Below, piece after piece: positions 58,837 to 64,000 of a stretch of DNA of 64,000 bases. The stretch comes from Thermomicrobium sp. 4228-Ro (GTDB lineage: Bacteria; Chloroflexota; Chloroflexia; Thermomicrobiales; Thermomicrobiaceae). The notes beneath the pieces were generated by a model. That model was not told where the DNA came from and made no database searches. It worked only from the letters and a program-made list of their open reading frames with translations. The position numbers and the translations under genes are program-made. Where the stretch lies: positions 1,736,001 to 1,800,000 of the forward strand of contig NZ_JAPFQM010000001.1 in assembly GCF_026241205.1 (NCBI RefSeq), read 5' to 3'. Position 1 is the stretch's first letter, and each line of letters begins with the position of its first letter.

Positions 58837-58860
58837 AGTGTTCCGGTAGTCGTGCACGAT

Positions 58861-59727
58861 TCAGCCGTGGGCGCGCTGGACCGCCTGGGTGAGGGCCCGC
58901 TTGACGAAGACGCGTGTCAGGTGCGCCCGGTACTCCTCGCTGGCGAAGATGTCGCTGTTGAAAGACATACCGTCGCTTGCCAGCTGGCTGGCAGCCTCGA
59001 TCGCTTCTGCCGTCGGTTCCTTCCCGACCAGCGCCTCTTCGACGTTCTGCCGTCGCACGGCGTACGGCCCGGCACCGGTCACGCCGACGCGTACTGCGCT
59101 CACCTTACCGTCTTCACCCAGTGTCACCACGGCGGCTACGCCGACGACCGCATAACCCGAGGCCGGGTTGGCGAATTTCTGGTACGACATCCCGGTGCGG
59201 GCCGGCGGCTTCGGAATCGCGATTTCAGTCAGGATCTCGTTCGGCTGCAGTGCGGTCGTAAAGAGATCGACGAAGAACTGATCGGCCGGGATCGTCCGCT
59301 CACCATTCGGGCCGACGGCCTTGATCTCGGCACCGAGTGCGAGTACCACCGCCGGGAGATCCGCAGCCGGGTCGGCGTGTGCCAGCGAACCACCGATCGT
59401 GCCCATGTTGCGGACCTGAAGGTCACCGATCACGTCGATCGCCTCCGGGAGGATCGGTAGCACGCGCTGCACGAGGTCCGATCGCTGGATATCGTCGTAC
59501 CGGGTCATCGCACCGATCACGACTCGGTCACCGGCGTCCCGGATGCCAGTAAGTTCCGGAATGCGCGAAATGTCGATCAGAGCCGACGGCGTGGCCAGCC
59601 GGAGCTTCATGGCTGGAATCAAGCTGTGTCCGCCGGCCAGAAGCTTCGCATCAGGATTCTCGACCAGGAGCTTCAGTGCTTCCTGGACGGAGCCAGCTCG
59701 GTAATAGGTAAAGGTGCTCGGGTACAT
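58861..59727 (-). CDS. coxM: molybdenum hydroxylase FAD-binding (medium) subunit, CoxM-like
   Basis: The 288-residue protein starts at ATG 59727 behind GGAAGGGGAGC. It has the FAD-binding motifs AGGHSLIPAMKLRLATPSALIDI and TIGGSLAHADPAADLPAVVLAL of the CoxM family, and a C-terminal CO dehydrogenase flavoprotein domain. It carries electrons from the FeS subunit to the quinone pool or another acceptor. Last gene of the coxG-S-L-M operon. Confidence 0.93.
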   Translation of the reverse strand: MYPSTFTYYRAGSVQEALKLLVENPDAKLLAGGHSLIPAMKLRLATPSALIDISRIPELTGIRDAGDRVVIGAMTRYDDIQRSDLVQRVLPILPEAIDVIGDLQVRNMGTIGGSLAHADPAADLPAVVLALGAEIKAVGPNGERTIPADQFFVDLFTTALQPNEILTEIAIPKPPARTGMSYQKFANPASGYAVVGVAAVVTLGEDGKVSAVRVGVTGAGPYAVRRQNVEEALVGKEPTAEAIEAASQLASDGMSFNSDIFASEEYRAHLTRVFVKRALTQAVQRAHG

Positions 59728-59789
59728 CGTCCGCTCCCCTTCCGTTCTCCTCAACGAGACTGGAGCGTTCCAGCCTCCGATCACTCTCG

Positions 59790-62141
59790 TCAACGCGACC
59801 GCTCGCGGATCGCTCGCCAGATCCGCTCCGGCGTCAAGGGCATGTCGATGTGGTCGATGCCGAAGGGCGCGAGCGCATCGATGACTGCATTGACGACGGC
59901 AGGCGTCGAGGCGATCGTGCCGGTTTCGCCAGCGCCCTTGATGCCCATCGGGTTGACCGGTGTCGGTGTGACCGTGCGATCGACCGTGAACGATGGCAGC
60001 ATGCTCGCCTTAGGAATCGCGTAGTCCATCAAGGAGGCGCTCAATAGCTGCCCGTTCTCGTCGTAGGCAGCGAACTCGTACACGGCCTGTGCAAGTCCCT
60101 GCGCGATACCACCGTGCACCTGCCCATCGACGATCATGGGGTTGATCACATTCCCCACATCGTCGACGGCCACGTACTTCAGGAATTGGACTTTCCCGGT
60201 CTCGGGGTCGACCTCGACCACACAGATGTGACAACCGAACGGGAAGGTGTTGTTGATCGGATCGAAGAAATGCGTGGCTTCGAGTCCCGGCTCGATCTCG
60301 CGCGGTAGCTTCCAGGCGAGATACGCCTGCAGGGCGACCTCCTGGAACGTCATACCCCGATCCGGCGCACCCTTGACGAAGAACCGGCCGTTCTCGAAGG
60401 CCAGATCCTCGGGCGATACCTCAAGGAGATGGGCTGCGATCCGCTGCGCCTTCTCTTTGACCTTCCGGCACGCGTGAACGAGAGCAGCGCCACCGACTGC
60501 TGTGCTGCGGCTTCCGTAGGTGCCCATCCCGAACGGCACCATTTCAGTGTCGCCGTGCACGATCTCGACGTCCTCGAACGGGACACCCAGTTCGTCGGCG
60601 ACCAGCTGCGCGAAAGTCGTTTCCTCGCCTTGCCCGTGCGGGTTGGAGCCGGTGAAGACGGTCACCTTGCCGGTCGGATGCACGCGCACCGTCGCGCTCT
60701 CCCAGAGCCCGCCCTGGAAGCCCATCGCACCTGCAGCCTGGGAGGGAGCCAGGCCGCACACTTCCACGTATGTCGAGAAGCCGATCCCGATGTACCGCCC
60801 TTGCTGGCGCAGCTCGGCTTGCTGCCGCCGGAGGTTCTGATAATCGACCAGCTCGAGCGCCTTGTCGAGCGTCGCTTCGTAATCGCCGCTGTCGTACTGG
60901 AGCCCGGTCGGGGTCGTATAGGGGAACTTGTCCTTCGGAATGAAGTTCTTGCGGCGAATCTCCGCCGGATCCATGCCGAGTTCACGGGCGAGGAGATCGA
61001 TCATCCGCTCGAGCAGGTAGGTCGCTTCTGGTCGCCCAGCACCTCGATAGGCATCGGTCGGCGTGGTGTTCGTCAGCACGCCGTAGACGTCGCAGTGGAC
61101 GACCGGGATGGCATACGCTCCTTGCAGCATCAAGCCGAACAGCCAGGTCGGAACACCGGGTGCTGCAGTGGAGAGGTACGCCCCCATGTTGGCGTAGGCA
61201 CGGACTCGTACACCGGTGATCGTTCCATCGCGCTTGGCGGCGATATCGACGTACTGGATATGGTCACGCCCGTGAATCGTCGCGACGTAGTTCTCCTGAC
61301 GGGTTTCGATCCACTTGATAGGTCGGCCGAGGTCCTTGCTGATCGCTGCCGCGATCATCTCACCGGCGTACATCGGGATCTTGCTGCCGAAGCCGCCACC
61401 CACATCGGTCGCGATGACGCGGATCTGCGTCTCCGGTAGGCCCGTAACCGCAGAGAGCAGCAACCGGTGCACGTGCGGGTTCTGGCTCGTGCACCAGATC
61501 GTCAGTTCACCGGTGCCGGGGTTGTAGGCTGCCAGGGCGCCTCGCGGCTCCATCGCGGTCGGGATCAGCCGGTGGTTGATCAAGCGGCGCGACACACGCA
61601 CTTCGGCCGCGTTCCAGGCCGCCTCGAAGTCGCCAGCGTGCAACTTCCAGTGGAAGGCGAGGTTGTTGGGAACGTCATCGTAGAGTTGCGGAGCACCCGG
61701 CTCCAGGGCCTTCTCTTGGTCGACGACAGCTGGGAGCGGCTCGTACTCGACCTCGATCGCCTCGACTGCGTCCTGGGCGATGTACCGGTTTTCGGCGACA
61801 ACGACTGCCACGGCATCGCCGACGTAGCGCACCTTGTCGACGGCGACAGCGCGATACGGCGGCACCTTGAGGTCGCTATCCGGAATCAGCCAGGCACACG
61901 GTACCGGGGCCAGCTTATCGACGAGATCCTGCCCGGTGTACACCGCGACCACTCCAGGCATCGCCCGTGCCTTGCTCGTATCGATCCGGACGATGCGAGC
62001 GTGGGCATGCGGACTTCGCTTGATCGCCATGACGAGCGTGCCAGGGAGCCGGATGTGATCCGTGAAATTCCCGCGACCGGTGATGAGTCGCGGATCCTCG
62101 CGTCGCTTGACTGCTGCGCCGAACAGTTTGGTGACAGCCAT
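59790..62141 (-). CDS. coxL: molybdenum hydroxylase large subunit, form II CoxL-like
   Basis: The 783-residue catalytic subunit begins FGAAVKRREDPRLITGRGNFTDHI, as in CoxL. The active-site loop is AYRGAGR (364-370), the form II / generic signature, and not the Cys-containing AYxCSFR of form I CO dehydrogenase. GGGFGSKIPMYAGE, GQGEETTFAQLV and Glu739 in KGAGETG complete the molybdopterin site. CO oxidation by form II enzymes is unproven, so substrate remains open (CO, aldehyde or N-heterocycle). Encoded between coxS and coxM, as in G-S-L-M operons. Confidence 0.92.
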   Translation of the reverse strand: MAVTKLFGAAVKRREDPRLITGRGNFTDHIRLPGTLVMAIKRSPHAHARIVRIDTSKARAMPGVVAVYTGQDLVDKLAPVPCAWLIPDSDLKVPPYRAVAVDKVRYVGDAVAVVVAENRYIAQDAVEAIEVEYEPLPAVVDQEKALEPGAPQLYDDVPNNLAFHWKLHAGDFEAAWNAAEVRVSRRLINHRLIPTAMEPRGALAAYNPGTGELTIWCTSQNPHVHRLLLSAVTGLPETQIRVIATDVGGGFGSKIPMYAGEMIAAAISKDLGRPIKWIETRQENYVATIHGRDHIQYVDIAAKRDGTITGVRVRAYANMGAYLSTAAPGVPTWLFGLMLQGAYAIPVVHCDVYGVLTNTTPTDAYRGAGRPEATYLLERMIDLLARELGMDPAEIRRKNFIPKDKFPYTTPTGLQYDSGDYEATLDKALELVDYQNLRRQQAELRQQGRYIGIGFSTYVEVCGLAPSQAAGAMGFQGGLWESATVRVHPTGKVTVFTGSNPHGQGEETTFAQLVADELGVPFEDVEIVHGDTEMVPFGMGTYGSRSTAVGGAALVHACRKVKEKAQRIAAHLLEVSPEDLAFENGRFFVKGAPDRGMTFQEVALQAYLAWKLPREIEPGLEATHFFDPINNTFPFGCHICVVEVDPETGKVQFLKYVAVDDVGNVINPMIVDGQVHGGIAQGLAQAVYEFAAYDENGQLLSASLMDYAIPKASMLPSFTVDRTVTPTPVNPMGIKGAGETGTIASTPAVVNAVIDALAPFGIDHIDMPLTPERIWRAIRERSR

Positions 62142-62194
62142 GGCTCCCTCCTTCGCTGCGAGGTGCCCGGAAGCCAGCCGCTCGACCCTTCGGT

Positions 62195-62665
62195 TCAGCT
62201 CCCGCTGCGCATCTTCTCAGCCGCGTATTGGATCGCTCGCACGATGTTCTGGTAACCGGTGCAGCGGCACAGGTTCCCCTCGATCGCGTGGCGGATTTCC
62301 TCTTCCGTCGGATTCGGGTTGCGCTGGAGGAAGTCGACTGCGGTCATGATCATGCCGGGCGTGCAGTACCCGCACTGCAGGCCGTGCTTTTCCCAGAACC
62401 CTTCCTGAACCGGGTGCAGCTGCCCGTCGCGGGCCAGCCCCTCGATCGTGGTGATTTCGGCCCCGTCGGCCTGCACCGCGAAGATCGTGCAGGACTTGAC
62501 TGCCTTGCCGTTCATCAGGATGGTGCAAGCACCGCACTGGCTGGTGTCGCACCCGATATGCGTCCCAGTGAGGTTGAGTACGTCGCGGAGATAATGGACG
62601 AGCAAGAGTCGCGGTTCGACGTCGTGCGTGTAGGTCACGCCGTTGACGGTAACGGTGATCTGCAT
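62195..62665 (-). CDS. coxS: molybdenum hydroxylase [2Fe-2S] (small) subunit, CoxS-like
   Basis: The 156-residue protein binds two [2Fe-2S] clusters: a plant ferredoxin type (Cys39, Cys44, Cys47, Cys59) in the N-terminal half and the helical type (Cys98, Cys101, Cys133, Cys135; [21 protein letters not shown]) in the C-terminal half. It passes electrons from the molybdenum site in CoxL to FAD in CoxM. Confidence 0.95.
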   Translation of the reverse strand: MQITVTVNGVTYTHDVEPRLLLVHYLRDVLNLTGTHIGCDTSQCGACTILMNGKAVKSCTIFAVQADGAEITTIEGLARDGQLHPVQEGFWEKHGLQCGYCTPGMIMTAVDFLQRNPNPTEEEIRHAIEGNLCRCTGYQNIVRAIQYAAEKMRSGS

Positions 62666-62716
62666 GCCCTCACTCCTTTCCGCTCACCTCGTGCGCATCC
62701 CACTCGCGAACGATCG

Positions 62717-63163
62717 CTACTGGCTCGCTCCCATATTGCGCTCGATACAGGAGAAAAACTGCTCGATCATCCGTTTGGCGACACCTCCCAGCATCCGCTG
62801 CGCAACACCGGCGAAGGGGCCACCCAGCTCGACATCACCTTCGTAGACGATTTCGGTCGTCTGCTCGTCGACAGCTCTCAGCTGGACCGAACCGTTCCCG
62901 CGGGCAAAGCCGGGCTTCCCCTGTCCCTCGATCGCCATCCGGTATGACTCGGGTGGATTGATATCGGAGAGCTGAACTTTCCCGGTGAAGGTACCCTTGA
63001 CTGGACCGATCGCCACCGTCATCGCCATTTCGTACTGGTCCGGCGCGACCCGGTTGAGTTGCTCGACACCGGGTAGACAATTGGCGATAGCCTGTGGATC
63101 GGTCAGCTGGGAAAAGACCGCTTCGCGCGGCGCTCGAATCGTGTACGAACCTGAGATTTTCAC
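62717..63163 (-). CDS. coxG: CoxG-type SRPBCC protein
   Basis: The 148-residue protein starts at GTG 63163 behind GGAAGGGAGCG. It reads VKISGSYTIRAPREAVFSQLTDPQAIANCLPGVEQL and YEGDVELGGPFAGVAQRMLGGVAKRMIEQFF, typical of CoxG (carbon monoxide dehydrogenase subunit G). CoxG proteins bind a hydrophobic partner and have been linked to membrane attachment or quinone delivery. First gene of the operon, downstream of a strong promoter. Confidence 0.92.
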   Translation of the reverse strand: MKISGSYTIRAPREAVFSQLTDPQAIANCLPGVEQLNRVAPDQYEMAMTVAIGPVKGTFTGKVQLSDINPPESYRMAIEGQGKPGFARGNGSVQLRAVDEQTTEIVYEGDVELGGPFAGVAQRMLGGVAKRMIEQFFSCIERNMGASQ

Positions 63164-63304
63164 CCTCGCTCCCTTCCCCTGTTCGGCCTCGCACGCACTA
63201 CCCGCCACCTGTTCCGTCTTCGGTCCTATCAACCTCACGGACGAGTCATCGCTCCGGCATTGGCTTGATCGCAACGACTCGGCGGGTTCGTGGCATCCAA
63301 CCTC

Positions 63305-63333
63305 ATCATACGGCCGATCTTGAGCATGGTCAA
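63305..63333 (-). promoter_or_regulatory. promoter of coxG-S-L-M
   Basis: TTGACC (63333-63328) and TATGAT (63310-63305) are spaced by exactly 17 nt on the minus strand, the best -35/-10 pair in the window. Transcription would start near 63297, leaving a leader of about 134 nt before coxG. No operator was recognised. Confidence 0.75.
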
Positions 63334-63368
63334 GAGGTGTGTGGAGCGAGAGGAGGCGTGTTCCTGAA

Positions 63369-63383
63369 ACCACCGGCAGTGGT
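63369..63383 (-). terminator. weak hairpin after the SCO1664-like gene
   Basis: On the minus strand ACCAC and GTGGT pair around a 5-nt loop and are followed by TTTC, 20 nt past the stop. The stem is only 5 bp, so this is a weak candidate separating this gene from the cox promoter. Confidence 0.3.
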
Positions 63384-63403
63384 GGGGGCATGCACAGAGT
63401 GGC

Positions 63404-64000
63404 TCACCAACCGAATGGGATATTGCGTCGCGGGCTGAGTGGCGGGTAGACCGGGTGTGTGAGGAAGTAGGAACAACGGTGCCAGAAGGCCTGCACCTCT
63501 TCGGGAACGAGGAAGCGGGTGAGGATAGCCCCGATGCGGGCACGATGGCGCAGCAGCCGCTCCAGGTCCCAAAGCAGATGGTGGGGAATCGGCTCGCCGC
63601 AGAAATCCCAGATCACTGTTCGGAGCTTGGGGTCGACATGGAACGTCAATCCGTGATCGATGCCCCAGATACGGCAATCGTAGCGGCCCTGGAACAGGTG
63701 ACTGCCCTTGCGGTCGGCGTTATTGGTCACGAGATCGAACAGGGCGATGCGCTGAAGCTGATCGCGGAGCGCCCGGCCGCGCAGCGGCCGATCGTCCGGC
63801 TCGACATAGAGCTGCATGGTTCCGATGCCGTACGGTCCGTCGCGGATGACCGTGGGAGGGATGAATGCCCAGCCCAGTAGCCGGCTCAAGAGATAACTCG
63901 CGTATTCGCGCCGGTAGAGAGTGCCCGCGGGGAAGTCCCACAGTGGCGTTTCTCCCCGGGCTGGTTTGTAGATGCCGATGAGGTTCGGAACGAGGTCCTG
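63404..64000 (-). CDS. SCO1664-type protein with PI3/PI4-kinase-like fold, 5'-truncated
   Basis: The frame stays open to the right edge, giving at least 198 residues; the first residues visible are QDLVPNLIGIYKPARGETPLWDFP, so the N-terminus lies outside. IYKP supplies the likely ATP-binding Lys, LVTNNADRKGSHLF resembles the catalytic loop, and WGIDHGLTFH the metal-binding DxG-like segment. YASYLLSRLLGWAFIPPTVIRDGPYGIGTMQLYVE is the family core. Actinobacterial and Chloroflexi members are often near a DUF3090 gene and a phosphomutase-like gene; function is unknown. Confidence 0.85.
   Translation of the reverse strand, partial: QDLVPNLIGIYKPARGETPLWDFPAGTLYRREYASYLLSRLLGWAFIPPTVIRDGPYGIGTMQLYVEPDDRPLRGRALRDQLQRIALFDLVTNNADRKGSHLFQGRYDCRIWGIDHGLTFHVDPKLRTVIWDFCGEPIPHHLLWDLERLLRHRARIGAILTRFLVPEEVQAFWHRCSYFLTHPVYPPLSPRRNIPFGW

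Noticed and set aside
59790-62141. Annotation as a proven form I CO dehydrogenase large subunit
   Set aside because: The active-site loop is AYRGAGR, without the Cys of form I, so only a form II / generic assignment is justified.

Overview
The window is one contiguous piece of a bacterial chromosome or large replicon with high G+C (by eye a little over 60%), many GTG/TTG starts and tightly packed genes. Gene content (aerobic-type CO dehydrogenase/xanthine dehydrogenase family cluster, complete System I cytochrome c maturation, T-box leader on leuS, Thr-Pro-rich secreted proteins, phosphatidylinositol-type lipid gene pair) points to Chloroflexota, class Thermomicrobia, most likely a Thermomicrobium relative. 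That assignment is inference from protein flavour; no rRNA is present. No insertion sequence, prophage, integrase or CRISPR array was seen.

Layout. 1-9.4 kb: a left-truncated PEP synthase/PPDK regulator, sppA, a slipin-nfeD membrane pair and sbcC on the minus strand, the primary sigma factor, and pyrB with a leader that can pair with its own ribosome binding site. 9.6-15.8 kb: a CBS-type site-2 protease, Hsp20, accD-accA, glgC and a HIT/GalT-like protein. 15.9-22.2 kb: an oligopeptide-type ABC importer (binding protein and two permeases, no ATPases) running straight into thrC-thrB. 22.5-28.2 kb: a small membrane protein, rpsF-ssb-rpsR, a membrane-anchored parvulin, and a membrane-lipid group (PH/DUF1648 protein, CDP-alcohol phosphatidyltransferase, PatA-like acyltransferase). 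28.1-34 kb: rimO, tRNA-Ala(GGC), T-box-controlled leuS, a YdcF protein, recX.

34.2-51.8 kb is the bioenergetic core: an UlaG-like hydrolase, pyrG, the whole F1Fo ATP synthase operon (atpZ/I-B-E-F-H-A-G-D-C), murA, then a thioredoxin-like protein, a small membrane protein and ccmE-F-H-I-A-B-C-D. A 40-nt perfect palindrome closes this plus-strand block.

51.9-63.2 kb is a minus-strand molybdenum hydroxylase region. A promoter at 63.3 kb drives coxG-coxS-coxL-coxM. A second promoter at 58.8 kb drives the accessory genes moxR (coxD), a VWA protein (coxE), a split XdhC/CoxI pair, a MocA-like cytidylyltransferase, a Nudix hydrolase, and finally a second CoxL-like large subunit with no small or medium subunit of its own. 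Both large subunits carry AYRGAGR (form II / generic) and not the form I CO dehydrogenase signature, so the substrate is open. The right edge cuts into an SCO1664-type kinase-fold protein.

Points most worth following up are the orphan CoxL with its Nudix/MocA/split-XdhC neighbours, the pyrB leader, the CcmE with a CxxxF heme motif, the MBL protein lacking its metal-binding Asp, and the lipid-synthesis pair.
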